Part shown: in pieces, positions 41,780 to 53,204 of the stretch | How the letters are laid out: each line of letters begins with the position of its first letter | How positions within the stretch are numbered: position 1 is the stretch's first letter | DNA from: Edaphovirga cremea | GTDB taxonomy: Bacteria; Pseudomonadota; Gammaproteobacteria; Enterobacterales; Enterobacteriaceae | Direction of reading: 5' to 3' | Assembly (NCBI RefSeq): GCF_003332275.1 | Contig: NZ_QOVA01000012.1 | Location: 61,359 to 125,358, forward strand | DNA length: 64,000 nucleotides | Made by a program: the position numbers and the translations under genes | Notes under the pieces: model-generated | Seen by the model: only the letters and a program-made list of their open reading frames with translations | Database searches by the model: none | What the model was told of the DNA's origin: nothing

Positions 41780-43606
41780 ATGAGTAATACGCATCTCATA
41801 CGTCGTCGTTTGAGTACGATGCTTTCACTTTCTGGATTGGTCATGATATCTGCCTCGGCGTTGGCAGGGGGTACCGATGCCAATCCTGCCCCACAAAACC
41901 TTCAGGTTCCTACGCTGGCCTTTGACGACCATAGTGCAGTATTAGTATGGAAATCGCCGGAAAATGTCGATAACGTCGTTGATTATCAACTTTATATGGA
42001 TGGAAAACTCCTTGGTTTAGCCAGCCAGAATAACGATGAATTCTCGCCTGCCAAACCCTATATCAATGCCTTTTACAAAGAAGATAAAGCTGGATTTCAT
42101 CGCAAAATTATCATGCAGAATTTTTCCGTGGAGGGATTGAAGCCCAATACCGAATACCAATTTACCGTGCGGGCACGCTACGCGGACGGTAAGCTCTCTG
42201 CGGACAGTAACCAGGTAACGCTCAAAACCACCGCAACCCCGCAGATTATCAATATCAATGACTTTGGCGCGAAAGCCGATGGGGTGACTCTGAATACGCA
42301 GGCAATTCAGAAAGCCATTGACGCATGTCTGCCAGGATGTCGCATCGATGTTCCTGCAGGCGTGTATAAAACCGGTGCCCTCTGGCTGAAAAGTGACATG
42401 ACGCTGAATCTGGAAAAAGGGTCGACGCTGCTTGGTTCCGATAATCCGCAGGACTATCCTGATGCCTATTATCTCTACAGCTACAGCACGATTAAGCGTC
42501 CTGCCTCGCTGATTAATGCGCTGGATGAAAAGAGATCCGAACCTGGGACATTCCGTAATATCCGCATCGTGGGTCAAGGTCTCATCGATGGCAATGGCTG
42601 GAAAAGACAGGATACTGCCGAGATTAACGACGAACTGGGCAATATTCTGCCGCAGTACATCTCGAGCAGAAATAGCGACGTACATGAAGACGGGATACTG
42701 GCAAAAAATCAGGTAGAAAAAGCCGTGGCGGGTGGCCTGGATTTAAAAATTGCCTATGGGCAGAGCCGATCGAGCCTGATGACATTGCGCGGGGTGGAGA
42801 ATGTGTATCTGGCCGATTTCACTGTCCGTAATCCCGCTTTTCACGGCATCATGCATCTTGAAAACCATAACGTGGTGGCAAACAGGTTGATCCACCAAAC
42901 TTACGATACCAACAACGGTGATGGTATCGAATTTGGCAACAGTCAGAATGTGATGGTGTTTAACAACTTCTTCGATACGGGTGATGATTGCATTAACTTT
43001 GCCGCAGGTACCGGCGAAAAAGCAGCAAACCAGGAACCTATGAAAGGGGCCTGGCTGTTCAATAACTACTTCCGCAAGGGGCACGGCGCCATTGTTACAG
43101 GCAGCCATACCGGAGCCTGGATTGAGGATATTCTTGCGGAGAACAACGTCATGAATTTGACTGATGTGGGTATGCGCGCCAAGAGTACGACGTATATCGG
43201 TGGCGGTGCACGCAATGTGGTATTCCGCAATAACGCGATGAAAGATATCGCCAGGCAAGCAGTGGTGATTACCCTCAGCTACTCTGATCCCAATGCGCAT
43301 CTCGACTATCCCGCAGCAACAACGCCTGCACAATTTTACGACTTCAAAATCAGCGACGTCACCGTGCAGAACACGACGGGAAAAGAGCCGTCTATCGACA
43401 TCAAAGGTGACAGTGAGAAGCAAGCCTGGCACCGTCAGATTCAATTCGATAACGTGAAATTCGATAACGTGAATCCAGCCATCATTTCAGATTTGCAGGA
43501 CAGTCAGTTTGATCGAGTCACCTTCAGCCACCTGCGCGGAGAAAATCCGTGGCAATTTGGTGCGGTGAAAAACGTTACCGTGGACGGAAAACCAGTCACA
43601 CCCTGA
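41780..43606 (+). CDS. pehX: Exo-poly-alpha-D-galacturonosidase (PehX-type, FN3 + GH28)
   Basis: A 608-residue secreted pectinase. The signal peptide covers about residues 1-29 (cleavage near ALA-GGT). A fibronectin type III domain follows (about 40-150), then a GH28 beta-helix starting at NDFGAKADG. Catalytic residues are visible: Asp381 (NNGDGIEFG), Asp402-Asp403 (DTGDDCINF), His435 (GHGAIVTGSH) and Arg466/Lys468 (MRAKST). Size and architecture equal PehX of Dickeya, which releases digalacturonate from pectate ends; endo-type GH28 enzymes lack the FN3 domain. The gene stands alone between gppA and rep, a site that is empty in E. coli, and has a KdgR-like box. Confidence 0.88.
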   Translation: MSNTHLIRRRLSTMLSLSGLVMISASALAGGTDANPAPQNLQVPTLAFDDHSAVLVWKSPENVDNVVDYQLYMDGKLLGLASQNNDEFSPAKPYINAFYKEDKAGFHRKIIMQNFSVEGLKPNTEYQFTVRARYADGKLSADSNQVTLKTTATPQIININDFGAKADGVTLNTQAIQKAIDACLPGCRIDVPAGVYKTGALWLKSDMTLNLEKGSTLLGSDNPQDYPDAYYLYSYSTIKRPASLINALDEKRSEPGTFRNIRIVGQGLIDGNGWKRQDTAEINDELGNILPQYISSRNSDVHEDGILAKNQVEKAVAGGLDLKIAYGQSRSSLMTLRGVENVYLADFTVRNPAFHGIMHLENHNVVANRLIHQTYDTNNGDGIEFGNSQNVMVFNNFFDTGDDCINFAAGTGEKAANQEPMKGAWLFNNYFRKGHGAIVTGSHTGAWIEDILAENNVMNLTDVGMRAKSTTYIGGGARNVVFRNNAMKDIARQAVVITLSYSDPNAHLDYPAATTPAQFYDFKISDVTVQNTTGKEPSIDIKGDSEKQAWHRQIQFDNVKFDNVNPAIISDLQDSQFDRVTFSHLRGENPWQFGAVKNVTVDGKPVTP

Positions 43607-43692
43607 CGCAATGCGGTAGAAAATAGCGTGTTGGCGGCTGATTCTTCAGCCGCCAATGTTATTCAACCATCAATGTTATTCAGCCATTAATC

Positions 43693-45711
43693 TTACTTTT
43701 TGGCATTGGCCAATTGGGCGCGGATTTTAGCCAGATTCATCTGCCCCTTCTCCATCCGTTCCTGCGGGCTGACCACTTTGCGCTCCGTTTCCCATTGCAG
43801 GTCGTCCTGCGGCAACTCCATCAAAAAGCGGCTGGGTTCTGGCCTGATTAACTCACCGTATTGGCGACGTTCGCGACAGAGGGTGAATATGAGTTCACGT
43901 TGGGCGCGAGTTATCCCTACGTAGGCAAGGCGGCGTTCTTCGTCCACGTTGTCTTCATCAATACTGCTCTGGTGCGGTAACAGTCCCTCTTCCATTCCCA
44001 CCAGAAAGACGTAAGGGAATTCCAGCCCCTTGGACGCATGTAACGTCATTAACTGCACCTGATCGAGCTCTTCATCACTCTCCCCACGCTCCATCATGTC
44101 ACGCAGCGTAAAGCGGGTGACCACTTGAGTCAGCGTCATCGGTTCGTCGATATCCGAGCCTTCGAGCATTTCCGTCATCCAACTGAAGAGTTGATTGACG
44201 TTCTTCATGCGCATTTCTGCTGCCTTGGGGCTGGGCGACGTCTCAAACAACCAGCTTTCGTAATCGATGCCATGAATCAGATCCCGCACCGCAGCAACCG
44301 GTTCGCGTTCAGCCAACTGCGCCACACCGTCCATCCAGTGAGTGAAGCGCTGGAGCGACTCCAGACCACGACCGGTAAGGGATTGGCTCAACCCCACATC
44401 AAAGCTGGCGCGAAACATACTTTTATTGCGCTGATTTGCCCACTCACCCAGCTTTTGCAGCGTTGCCGGACCGATTTCACGTTTCGGCGTATTCACAATA
44501 CGCAAAAAAGCGCTGTCATCATCCTGGTTGGTCAAAACCCGTAAGTATGCCAGTAGATCTTTGATTTCCGGACGTGAGAAGAAAGAGGTGCCACCCGAAA
44601 TACGGTATGGGATGCGGTTCTGCACCAGCATTTTTTCAAACAGACGTGACTGATGGTTACCCCGGTAGAGAATGGCATAGTCGCCATACTGCGTTTTTTT
44701 GACAAAATGATGGGCAATTAACTCGCCGACTACACGCTCAGCTTCGTGATCCTCATTGTTTGCGGTGATCACTTTCAGTTCTTCGCCGTAACCCAATTCG
44801 GAAAAAAGGCGTTTTTCGAACACATGCGGGTTATTGGCAATAAGAATGTTTGCCGCCTTGAGGATACGTTCAGAAGAACGGTAATTCTGTTCGAGTTTGA
44901 CGACCTGCAGTTCAGGAAAATCCTCTTTCAGCAGCACCAGATTTTGCGGCCGTGCACCACGCCAGGAATAAATGGACTGATCGTCGTCGCCCACCACGGT
45001 GAAACGCGCACGTTTACCTACCAGCAGTTTCACCAGCTCATACTGGCTGGTGTTGGTATCCTGATATTCATCCACCAGCAGATAACGCAGTCGGTTCTGC
45101 CAGCGTTCCCGCACCTCTTCATTGCGCTGCAGGAGCAGCGTTGGCAACAGGATCAAATCATCGAAATCCAGGACGTTGCAGGAACGCAAATGGTCGTGAT
45201 AGAGGCTATAACAGTGCGCAAAGAGTTTATCGCGTTCTGATTGAGCATGGGCAGCCGCATGGGGCGGATCAATCAGATCGTTTTTCCAATTGGAGATCGT
45301 CGATATAAGCTGTTGCAGCAGGGTTTTGTCGTTTTCCAACCATTTTTCAGTGAGCTCTTTCAGCAATGCCAACTGGTCTTGATCATCAAACAGCGAAAAA
45401 TTGGACTTCATGCCAAGCGCCACGTATTCACGCTTGATGATCTCCAGCCCCAACGTATGGAATGTCGAGATCAACAGACCACGCGCTTCTTTACGCCCCA
45501 GCGTTTGTGCCACACGTTCTTTCATCTCGCGCGCCGCTTTATTGGTAAACGTCACCGCTGCGATGTGCCGCGCCTGATAACCGCATTGGCGGATGAGGTG
45601 CGCTATTTTATTGGTGATGACGCGCGTTTTGCCAGATCCGGCACCGGCGAGTACCAGGCAAGGCCCGGTAACAAACTCGACTGCCTGCTGTTGGCTGGGG
45701 TTTAATCGCAT
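43693..45711 (-). CDS. rep: ATP-dependent DNA helicase Rep
   Basis: Rep is the SF1A accessory replicative helicase that clears protein roadblocks with DnaB. 672 residues from ATG 45711, which begins [13 protein letters not shown]; the open frame to 45804 adds a non-conserved leader and is rejected. Walker A is GAGSGKTR (about Lys28), LVDEYQDTN near 215 is motif [15 protein letters not shown] motif III and GITRAQREL motif VI. The far C terminus, through which Rep contacts DnaB, is present. Confidence 0.96.
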   Translation of the reverse strand: MRLNPSQQQAVEFVTGPCLVLAGAGSGKTRVITNKIAHLIRQCGYQARHIAAVTFTNKAAREMKERVAQTLGRKEARGLLISTFHTLGLEIIKREYVALGMKSNFSLFDDQDQLALLKELTEKWLENDKTLLQQLISTISNWKNDLIDPPHAAAHAQSERDKLFAHCYSLYHDHLRSCNVLDFDDLILLPTLLLQRNEEVRERWQNRLRYLLVDEYQDTNTSQYELVKLLVGKRARFTVVGDDDQSIYSWRGARPQNLVLLKEDFPELQVVKLEQNYRSSERILKAANILIANNPHVFEKRLFSELGYGEELKVITANNEDHEAERVVGELIAHHFVKKTQYGDYAILYRGNHQSRLFEKMLVQNRIPYRISGGTSFFSRPEIKDLLAYLRVLTNQDDDSAFLRIVNTPKREIGPATLQKLGEWANQRNKSMFRASFDVGLSQSLTGRGLESLQRFTHWMDGVAQLAEREPVAAVRDLIHGIDYESWLFETSPSPKAAEMRMKNVNQLFSWMTEMLEGSDIDEPMTLTQVVTRFTLRDMMERGESDEELDQVQLMTLHASKGLEFPYVFLVGMEEGLLPHQSSIDEDNVDEERRLAYVGITRAQRELIFTLCRERRQYGELIRPEPSRFLMELPQDDLQWETERKVVSPQERMEKGQMNLAKIRAQLANAKK

Positions 45712-45899
45712 GGCGCTATTTTGCTCATTTGATGGATGGGGACGCGATTGTAGCAGAAAGCAGAGGAGAGATTTAACCGCTAATGCAGCAAGTCGACTGG
45801 GCATTGCGAGACGTGCCGCAATGTTGTTTTGTTATACCTGATCGCCAACCGATGGTACATTGTGCGCTTTAAAATCACAGAGACATTATAGGTACGCAC

Positions 45900-46181
45900 A
45901 TGGCAAAGACCGCTGCTGCCCTGCACATTCTGGTAAATGAAGAAAAGCAGGCCAATGATATTCTGGCGCAATTAGAAAAAGGCGCTGATTTTCAGTTATT
46001 AGCAAAGAAACACTCAACCTGTCCGTCCAAAAACAACGGCGGCGATTTGGGCGAGTTCAATAAAGGCGATATGGTACCGGCTTTTGATAAAGCGGTATTC
46101 TCCTGCGAATTGCTCAAGCCTTTTGGTCCGGTTAAAACCCAGTTCGGTTATCACATCATTAAAGTGCTTTACCGCAACTGA
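45900..46181 (+). CDS. ppiC: Parvulin peptidyl-prolyl cis-trans isomerase PpiC
   Basis: A 93-residue single-domain parvulin with no signal peptide, so cytoplasmic. [34 protein letters not shown] and [14 protein letters not shown] carry the conserved active-site histidines and aspartate/cysteine region. It is divergent from rep and converges on ilvC through a shared terminator. Confidence 0.96.
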   Translation: MAKTAAALHILVNEEKQANDILAQLEKGADFQLLAKKHSTCPSKNNGGDLGEFNKGDMVPAFDKAVFSCELLKPFGPVKTQFGYHIIKVLYRN

Positions 46182-46207
46182 TTCGAACTCATCGCGCCAA
46201 AAAGCAA

Positions 46208-46236
46208 AAAGGCACAGTACCAATCACTGTGCCTTT
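46208..46236. terminator. Bidirectional terminator between ppiC and ilvC
   Basis: AAAGGCACAGT (46208-46218) pairs with ACTGTGCCTTT (46226-46236), an 11-bp stem with T on both strands. It serves ppiC on the plus strand and ilvC on the minus strand. Confidence 0.88.
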
Positions 46237-46253
46237 CTTCATATTATCGCAGA

Positions 46254-47729
46254 TTAGCCAGCGACTGCGATACGTTTCATGTCGGTCATATAGCCACGCA
46301 GGGTGCGGCCTACAGACTCGATCGGATGATGACGGATAGCTTCGTTAACGTCACGCAGTTGCGCATTATCCACTTCAGTACCGCCCACAGACTTGCCTAA
46401 ATCGCCCGCTTGCAGAGTGGTCATGAATTCTTTCAGCAATGGCACCGCCGCGTTGGCGAACAGGTAGTTACCGTATTCAGCCGTGTCCGAGATAACCACG
46501 TTCATTTCATACAGACGCTTGCGTGCGATGGTATTGGCAATCAACGGCAATTCATGCAGGGATTCGTAGTACGCAGATTCTTCAATGATGCCAGAAGAAA
46601 CCATTGTTTCGAATGCCAGTTCCACGCCCGCTTTCACCATCGCGATCATCAGAACGCCATTGTCGAAGTATTCCTGCTCAGAAATTTTACCGTCGAACTG
46701 TGGTGCGGTTTCAAAGGCAGTCTGACCCGTCTCTTCACGCCAGGTCAGCAATTTCACGTCATCGGCAACCCAGTCAGCCATCATGCCACCAGAGAATTCA
46801 CCGGAAATGATGTCATCCATGTGTTTCTGGAACAGCGGTGCCATGATACCTTTCAGTTGTTCAGACAGCGCGTAAGCACGCAGTTTGGCTGGGTTGGACA
46901 AGCGATCCATCATCAGGGTGATGCCGCCTTGTTTCAGGGCTTCAGTCACTGTTTCCCAACCGAATTGGATCAGTTTTTCTGCGTAGGCAGCATCGGTACC
47001 CTCAGCAACCAGTTTATCAAAGCACAGCAGAGAACCGGCCTGCAGCATACCGCACAGGATAGTTTGCTCGCCCATCAGGTCAGATTTAACTTCTGCAACA
47101 AAAGAAGATTCCAGAACACCCGCACGATGACCGCCAGTAGCCGCAGCCCAGGCCTTGGCAATCGCCATGCCTTCGCCTTTCGGATCGTTTTCCGGGTGAA
47201 CAGCGATCAGGGTCGGAACACCAAAACCACGCTTGTACTCTTCACGTACTTCAGTACCCGGGCATTTCGGTGCCACCATGACAACGGTGATGTCTTTACG
47301 AATTTGCTCGCCGACTTCAACAATGTTGAAACCGTGGGAATAACCCAGCGCCGCGCCATCTTTCATCAGCGGCTGAACAGCTTGAACCACGGAGGAGTGC
47401 TGTTTGTCCGGCGTCAGGTTGACAACCAGATCCGCCTGCGGGATCAGATCTTCATAGGTGCCCACTTTAAAGCCGTTCTCGGTCGCTTTACGCCAGGAAG
47501 CACGCTTCTCTGCAATCGCTTCTTTACGCAGTGCATAAGCGATATCCAGACCTGAATCACGCATGTTCAGACCCTGGTTGAGCCCTTGCGCACCACAACC
47601 CACAATCACCACTTTTTTACCTTTCAGGTAACCCGCTTCGTCGGCAAATTCATCGCGTCCCATAAAGCGACACTTACCCAGTTGCGCCAACTGCTGACGC
47701 AGGTTCAATGTGTTGAAATAGTTAGCCAT
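46254..47729 (-). CDS. ilvC: Ketol-acid reductoisomerase (class II)
   Basis: IlvC isomerises and reduces acetolactate and acetohydroxybutyrate with NADPH in valine and isoleucine synthesis. 491 residues, the long class II form with a duplicated C-terminal knotted domain. The NADPH motif [10 protein letters not shown] is near residue 45. It is divergent from its activator ilvY, and E. coli IlvY activates it when acetolactate or acetohydroxybutyrate is bound. Confidence 0.97.
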   Translation of the reverse strand: MANYFNTLNLRQQLAQLGKCRFMGRDEFADEAGYLKGKKVVIVGCGAQGLNQGLNMRDSGLDIAYALRKEAIAEKRASWRKATENGFKVGTYEDLIPQADLVVNLTPDKQHSSVVQAVQPLMKDGAALGYSHGFNIVEVGEQIRKDITVVMVAPKCPGTEVREEYKRGFGVPTLIAVHPENDPKGEGMAIAKAWAAATGGHRAGVLESSFVAEVKSDLMGEQTILCGMLQAGSLLCFDKLVAEGTDAAYAEKLIQFGWETVTEALKQGGITLMMDRLSNPAKLRAYALSEQLKGIMAPLFQKHMDDIISGEFSGGMMADWVADDVKLLTWREETGQTAFETAPQFDGKISEQEYFDNGVLMIAMVKAGVELAFETMVSSGIIEESAYYESLHELPLIANTIARKRLYEMNVVISDTAEYGNYLFANAAVPLLKEFMTTLQAGDLGKSVGGTEVDNAQLRDVNEAIRHHPIESVGRTLRGYMTDMKRIAVAG

Positions 47730-47853
47730 GGTGGTACTCCGTTCGATGTTATGTCGCTGTTATTTTCACTGTCCCCTCTGTCTGCAGGGGATTCTGTGAA
47801 TCCACTATATGTCATGCATTGCATTGCTTAAATTGATATATTGAGAACGTGAC

Positions 47854-47870
47854 GTTGCAGAAATCGCAAC
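47854..47870. promoter_or_regulatory. Candidate IlvY operator in the ilvC-ilvY control region
   Basis: GTTGCAGAAATCGCAAC is an inverted repeat with arms GTTGC/GCAAC around seven bases, the form of a LysR-type site. It lies 34 bp before ilvY and 125 bp before ilvC. E. coli has tandem IlvY operators in this spacer. Confidence 0.6.
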
Positions 47871-47903
47871 ATGCCGATTATCCCGACTCTGAGAACGTTC
47901 CCG

Positions 47904-48785
47904 ATGGATATCCGTGACCTGAAATTGTTTTTGCACCTGACAGAAAGCCGCCACTTTGGGCGAACCGCCAAGGCAACTCACGTTAGCCCTTCCACGCTGT
48001 CACGGCAGATCCAAAGGCTGGAAGAGAGTTTAGGTCAACCTCTGTTTCTGCGCGATAACCGTACCGTTCAACTCACCGATGCCGGTGAACAACTCAGAAT
48101 ATTTGCTCAACAAACATTGTTGCAATATCAGCAATTACGTCACGCGTTAGGCCAGCACGGCCCGTCACTCAGCGGTGAACTGCGTTTATTTTGTTCCGTG
48201 ACCGCAGCATATAGCCACCTTCCACCGATCCTTGATCGCTTTCGCGCCCAACATCCACAGGTAGAAATAAAATTGACTACCGGAGATGCCGCCGACGCGG
48301 TGGAAAAAGTGCAATCCAACGACGCCGATCTTGGGATTGCTGGCCGCCCGGAAAGTCTGCCAATCAGTATCGATTTCACCAAAATCGGGGAAATCCCGTT
48401 GGTACTGATCGCACCCGCATTGCCATGCCCGGTTCGCAGTCAGGTACAGCAACCCTCACCGGAATGGTCGCAAATCCCCTTTATCCTGCCTGAGCATGGC
48501 CCGGCACGAAAGCGCATCGACCTGTGGTTTCGCCGCCATAAAATCAGCAATCCGTTTATTTACGCGACAGTCGCCGGACACGAGGCCATTGTGTCGATGG
48601 TGGCTTTGGGTTGCGGCATTGCGCTCATCCCGGATGTCGTGCTGGATAACAGCCCGGAACCGGTGCGCAACCGCATCTCGGTTCTGGACAATATCTCGTT
48701 GGTTACACCTTTCGAACTGGGCGTCTGCGTGCAGAAAAAACGGCTCAATGAGCCGTTGATTGATGCTTTTTGGGGACTGCTCTAG
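47904..48785 (+). CDS. ilvY: LysR-type activator IlvY
   Basis: A 293-residue LTTR. The N-terminal winged helix (residues 1-60) contains HLTESRHFGRTAKATHVSPS, and the effector domain has FCSVTAAYSHLPPILDRF. ATG 47904 is chosen because it gives the E. coli start MDIRDLK; a frame opening at 47871 adds eleven residues and overlaps the operator. It activates ilvC. Its last four bases overlap the ilvA stop region on the other strand. Confidence 0.95.
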   Translation: MDIRDLKLFLHLTESRHFGRTAKATHVSPSTLSRQIQRLEESLGQPLFLRDNRTVQLTDAGEQLRIFAQQTLLQYQQLRHALGQHGPSLSGELRLFCSVTAAYSHLPPILDRFRAQHPQVEIKLTTGDAADAVEKVQSNDADLGIAGRPESLPISIDFTKIGEIPLVLIAPALPCPVRSQVQQPSPEWSQIPFILPEHGPARKRIDLWFRRHKISNPFIYATVAGHEAIVSMVALGCGIALIPDVVLDNSPEPVRNRISVLDNISLVTPFELGVCVQKKRLNEPLIDAFWGLL

Positions 48786-50326
48786 CCCGCAAGGAAGAAA
48801 CGGAATGCGGGGTTGCCGGTCTCATCATGGCAGTCAAACCCTAACGCGGTCAGATGCTTATCAAATTCCGGTTCTTCTGCGCTCAGTTCAAATCCTGCCA
48901 GCACGCGGCCATAATCCGTGCCGTGGCTGCGATAGTGGAACAGGGAAATATTCCAGTGTGTCCCAAGCGTATGCAGGAATTTCAGCAGCGCACCGGGAGA
49001 TTCCGGGAATTCGAAACTGTAGAGGCGCTCACGCAGCGGTTTGCTGGGACGCCCACCCACCATATAGCGCACATGCAGTTTTGCCATTTCATCATCAGAA
49101 AGATCAACCACCTGATAACCCCCTGACGTCAGATCATTGATGATCTCCTGCCGCTCGGCACGACCACGGGTCAGACGCACGCCTACAAAAATGCAGGCAT
49201 TATCCGCGTCGGCATAACGGTAATTGAATTCCGTGACCGACCGCCCACCCAGCAACTGGCAAAACTTGAGGAAGCTGCCTTTCTGTTCCGGGATCGTCAC
49301 CGCCAGCAGCGCTTCCCGCTGTTCGCCCAGTTCACAACGTTCGGAGACATAGCGCAGCCCGTGGAAATTGAGATTCGCCCCGGACAATATATGTGCCAAA
49401 CGCTCACCCTGAATATTATGCTGCTGCACATATTTCTTCAGGCCCGCCAGCGCCAGCGCCCCTGAGGGTTCGGCGATGGCACGCACATCTTCAAATAAGT
49501 CTTTCAGTGCTGCGCAGATAGAATCGCTGTCTACCGTGATCACATCATCCAGGTATTCCTGACAAAGGCGGAAGGTTTCGTTACCGATACGCTTCACCGC
49601 GACACCTTCTGCAAACAGGCCAACGCGCGCCAGATCGACCGGATGACCGGCATCCAATGCAGCACGCAGACAAGCGGAATCTTCAGCTTCGACCCCGATC
49701 ACTTTGATCTGTGGCATCAACTGCTTGATCAGTACTGCGACACCTGCCGCCAGACCACCCCCACCCACCGGGACAAACACCCGATCGATGTGTGCGTCTT
49801 GTTGCAGCAGTTCCATTGCCAGCGTCCCTTGTCCGGCAATCACTGCCGGATGGTCAAAGGGAGGGATAAACGTCATTCCACGCTGCTGCGCCAGTTCAAT
49901 CGCTTTGGCTTTCGCCTCGTCGAAGTTCTCGCCATATAGAAAAACCTCACCACCAAAATTGCGTACCGCATCCACTTTAATGTCTGCGGTGGAAACCGGC
50001 ATCACAATCAGCGATTTAATACCCAAACGCGTGGCAGACAGTGCCGTACCTTGCGCATGATTACCCGCCGAGGCAGTTAATACGCCGCGGGCTTTCTGCT
50101 CTTCGGTCAATGCACAAATCATGGCGTAGGCGCCACGCAGTTTAAAACTGTGCACTGGTTGACGATCTTCGCGCTTAACCAAAACCGTATTGCCCAGACG
50201 CGAAGAGATCTTTTCCATTACCTGCAAGGGGGTGACCTGAGCCACTTCATATACTGGCGAGCGGAGAACCGCCCGCAGATACTCGGCACCCGTTGGAGCG
50301 TCGGGCAAAGGTTGTGATACCGCCAT
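48782..50326 (-). CDS. ilvA: Biosynthetic threonine deaminase
   Basis: IlvA makes 2-ketobutyrate from threonine, the committed isoleucine step. 514 residues as in E. coli. The PLP lysine is Lys62 (HSFKLRGAY), the phosphate-binding loop is SAGNHAQG, and GGGGLAAG follows. Two C-terminal ACT-like regulatory domains (from about 325) confer feedback inhibition by isoleucine. Last gene of ilvLGMEDA, 5 bp after ilvD. Confidence 0.97.
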   Translation of the reverse strand: MAVSQPLPDAPTGAEYLRAVLRSPVYEVAQVTPLQVMEKISSRLGNTVLVKREDRQPVHSFKLRGAYAMICALTEEQKARGVLTASAGNHAQGTALSATRLGIKSLIVMPVSTADIKVDAVRNFGGEVFLYGENFDEAKAKAIELAQQRGMTFIPPFDHPAVIAGQGTLAMELLQQDAHIDRVFVPVGGGGLAAGVAVLIKQLMPQIKVIGVEAEDSACLRAALDAGHPVDLARVGLFAEGVAVKRIGNETFRLCQEYLDDVITVDSDSICAALKDLFEDVRAIAEPSGALALAGLKKYVQQHNIQGERLAHILSGANLNFHGLRYVSERCELGEQREALLAVTIPEQKGSFLKFCQLLGGRSVTEFNYRYADADNACIFVGVRLTRGRAERQEIINDLTSGGYQVVDLSDDEMAKLHVRYMVGGRPSKPLRERLYSFEFPESPGALLKFLHTLGTHWNISLFHYRSHGTDYGRVLAGFELSAEEPEFDKHLTALGFDCHDETGNPAFRFFLAG

Positions 50327-50331
50327 GATAG

Positions 50332-52182
50332 TTAGCCTCCCAGCTTACTTTTATCACGTACCGCGCCTTTATCGGCGCTGGTCGCCAGCGTGGCGTAAGC
50401 TTTGAGGGCATAAGACACGACACGTTCACGGGATTGCGGCGTCCAGGCCAAATCACCACGAGCCAATTCGGCCTCACGACGTGCTGCCAGTTCACTGTCT
50501 GCGACATCCAGCACCATACTGCGCTGCGGGATATCGATATCAATCATGTCGCCTTCACGCACCAAACCAATCAGACCGCCGCTGGCCGCTTCCGGGGAAA
50601 CGTGACCAATCGACAGACCCGACGTCCCGCCCGAGAAACGGCCATCGGTGATCAGCGCGCAGCTCTTGCCCAGACCCATGGATTTCAGGTAGGTCGTTGG
50701 ATAGAGCATCTCTTGCATACCCGGACCACCCTTCGGCCCCTCGTACCGAATCACAACAACGTCGCCCGCCACCACTTTACCGGCAAGGATGGATTCAACG
50801 GCATCGTCCTGACTTTCGAAAACTTTGGCGGGGCCACGGAAAGTCAGGCTTTCTTTATCCACACCGGCTGTTTTGACGATACAACCGTCTTCCGCCAGAT
50901 TACCGTACAACACGGCAAGACCGCCGTCCTGACTGTAGGCGTGTTCGCGGGTACGGATACAGCCTTCCTGACGATCGGTATCAAGCGACGGCCAGCGGCA
51001 ATCCTGTGAAAATGCCTGCGTGGTGCGAATACCCGCCGGACCAGCGGAAAACATTTTTTTCACCTGCTCATCGTTGGTGAGCATGACGTCGTATTGCTCC
51101 AGCGTCTGCGGCAGATTCAAGCCGAGAACGTTCATCACGTCACGGTTCATCAGGCCAGCACGATCCAATTCGCCCAGAATACCGAAGACGCCACCCGCAC
51201 GATGTACATCTTCCATGTGATATTTCTGCGTACTCGGAGCCACTTTACACAGATGCGGTACCTTGCGTGACAGCCGGTCGATGTCGCTCATATCGAAATC
51301 TATTTCGCCTTCCTGCGCGGCGGCCAGCAGATGCAATACGGTGTTGGTCGAACCGCCCATCGCGATATCCAGCGTCATGGCGTTTTCGAATGCCGCTTTA
51401 CTCGCAATGCTGCGCGGCAGTGCACTTTCGTCGTCCTTCTCGTAATAGCGCTTCGTCAATTCAACGATGCGTTTGCCTGCGTTCAGGAACAGATCCTTGC
51501 GGTCAGCGTGGGTAGCCAACAGGGAGCCATTGCCCGGTTGCGACAGACCCAGTGCTTCGGTCAGGCAGTTCATCGAGTTGGCGGTGAACATACCGGAACA
51601 GGAACCACAGGTCGGGCAGGCAGAGCGTTCGATTTGTGCGCTGTCGGCATCGGAAACGTTCGGGTTCGCGCCCTGAATCATGGCGTCGATCAGGTCAAGC
51701 TTGATGATTTTGTCTGAGAGCTTGGTTTTACCCGCTTCCATCGGGCCACCGGAAACAAAAATAACCGGAATGTTCAGGCGCAATGACGCCATTAGCATCC
51801 CAGGGGTGATTTTGTCACAGTTGGAGATACACACCATCGCATCAGCGCAGTGGGCATTGACCATGTACTCAACAGAATCCGCGATCAATTCACGCGAAGG
51901 CAGGGAATAAAGCATGCCGCCGTGTCCCATCGCGATACCGTCATCCACCGCAATAGTATTGAACTCTTTGGCGACACCGCCAGAAGCTTCGATTTGTTCA
52001 GCAACCAGTTTACCCAGATCGCGCAAATGAACGTGTCCTGGCACAAACTGGGTAAATGAGTTAACCACTGCAATAATCGGTTTACCGAAATCGTCGTCGG
52101 TCATCCCAGTTGCGCGCCATAATGCGCGGGCACCGGCCATGTTACGGCCATGGGTGGTGGTAGCGGAACGGTACTTAGGCAT
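50332..52182 (-). CDS. ilvD: Dihydroxy-acid dehydratase
   Basis: IlvD dehydrates the dihydroxy acids to the 2-keto acids of valine and isoleucine with a [4Fe-4S] cluster. 616 residues. Cluster cysteines are in NCDKITPGM and [30 protein letters not shown] and the C-terminal [19 protein letters not shown] are conserved. It lies between ilvE and ilvA in the operon. Confidence 0.97.
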   Translation of the reverse strand: MPKYRSATTTHGRNMAGARALWRATGMTDDDFGKPIIAVVNSFTQFVPGHVHLRDLGKLVAEQIEASGGVAKEFNTIAVDDGIAMGHGGMLYSLPSRELIADSVEYMVNAHCADAMVCISNCDKITPGMLMASLRLNIPVIFVSGGPMEAGKTKLSDKIIKLDLIDAMIQGANPNVSDADSAQIERSACPTCGSCSGMFTANSMNCLTEALGLSQPGNGSLLATHADRKDLFLNAGKRIVELTKRYYEKDDESALPRSIASKAAFENAMTLDIAMGGSTNTVLHLLAAAQEGEIDFDMSDIDRLSRKVPHLCKVAPSTQKYHMEDVHRAGGVFGILGELDRAGLMNRDVMNVLGLNLPQTLEQYDVMLTNDEQVKKMFSAGPAGIRTTQAFSQDCRWPSLDTDRQEGCIRTREHAYSQDGGLAVLYGNLAEDGCIVKTAGVDKESLTFRGPAKVFESQDDAVESILAGKVVAGDVVVIRYEGPKGGPGMQEMLYPTTYLKSMGLGKSCALITDGRFSGGTSGLSIGHVSPEAASGGLIGLVREGDMIDIDIPQRSMVLDVADSELAARREAELARGDLAWTPQSRERVVSYALKAYATLATSADKGAVRDKSKLGG

Positions 52183-52253
52183 GCTCTTTCACTCCAATAT
52201 ATTCTGTGTAGCGGGCAATGAACGCACCACCCGCTGATTCTATCTGCTGTTAT

Positions 52254-53180
52254 TTATGGATTTACTGGATCCAACCAACCGTATTTATCTTCGGTCTCAC
52301 CCGTGAACAGGCCAAAAAATGCCTGCTGGATACGTTTGGTGACGGGACCACATTTACCAATACCGACCTGAATACCGTCCACGCTGCGTACCGGCGTGAT
52401 TTCCGCAGCGGTACCTGACATGAACACTTCATCAGCCAGATATAACGACTCGCGAGACAGCACTTGCTCGCGGATCTCCAGACCCATGTCTTTCGCCAGT
52501 TTAATGATCGCATCACGGGTAATGCCCGGTAATGCCGAAGAGGTAAATGGCGGGGTGAACAGAATGCCGTCTTTCACTTCAAACAGGTTCTCACCCGCAC
52601 CTTCGGAAACGTAGCCATGCACATCCAGCGCGATACCTTCCTGATAGCCGTGGCGACGTGCTTCGCTGCCCACCAGCAAGGAGGAGAGGTAGTTTCCGCC
52701 TGCTTTGGCAGCCGTTGGAATAGTGTTGGCCGCGACGCGGTTCCAGGAAGAAACCATCGCATCGATGCCTTGATCCAGCGCCTCTTCACCCAAATAGGCA
52801 CCCCAAGGGAACGCAGCGATGATCACGTCAGTCTTGTAACCATCCGGTGGATTCACACCCATACCGACATCACCAATAAATACCAGTGGACGGATATAGG
52901 CGCTGGTCAAATTGTTTTTGCGCAGCGTTTCGCGGCAGGCTTCCATCAGATCGTCCACGCTCTGCGTAACCGGCATGCGGTAGATTTTTGCAGAGTCGTG
53001 CAGGCGCTGCATATGCTCACGATGGCGGAAAACAACCGGGCCCTTATGGGAGTTGTAGCAACGCACGCCTTCGAATACTGATGTTCCGTAATGCAATGCA
53101 TGTGACATTACGTGAACTTTGGCTTCTGCCCACGGAACCATTTCACCGTTGAACCAAATATAATCAGCTTTCTTCGTCAT
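52254..53180 (-). CDS. ilvE: Branched-chain amino acid aminotransferase
   Basis: IlvE performs the last transamination to valine, isoleucine and leucine. 308 residues, fold type IV PLP enzyme, with the PLP lysine Lys159 in TAAKAGGNYLSSLL. FNGEMVPW at the N terminus and SSALPGITRDAIIKLA are characteristic. It lies 24 bp after ilvM. Confidence 0.97.
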   Translation of the reverse strand: MTKKADYIWFNGEMVPWAEAKVHVMSHALHYGTSVFEGVRCYNSHKGPVVFRHREHMQRLHDSAKIYRMPVTQSVDDLMEACRETLRKNNLTSAYIRPLVFIGDVGMGVNPPDGYKTDVIIAAFPWGAYLGEEALDQGIDAMVSSWNRVAANTIPTAAKAGGNYLSSLLVGSEARRHGYQEGIALDVHGYVSEGAGENLFEVKDGILFTPPFTSSALPGITRDAIIKLAKDMGLEIREQVLSRESLYLADEVFMSGTAAEITPVRSVDGIQVGIGKCGPVTKRIQQAFFGLFTGETEDKYGWLDPVNP

Positions 53181-53204
53181 TCTTTTCTTTCCTTCTCTCG
53201 CGCA

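Noticed and set aside
46410..47555. 381-residue open frame opposite ilvC
   Set aside because: It is a shadow of the highly biased ilvC codons; no recognisable domain, and ilvC is certain.
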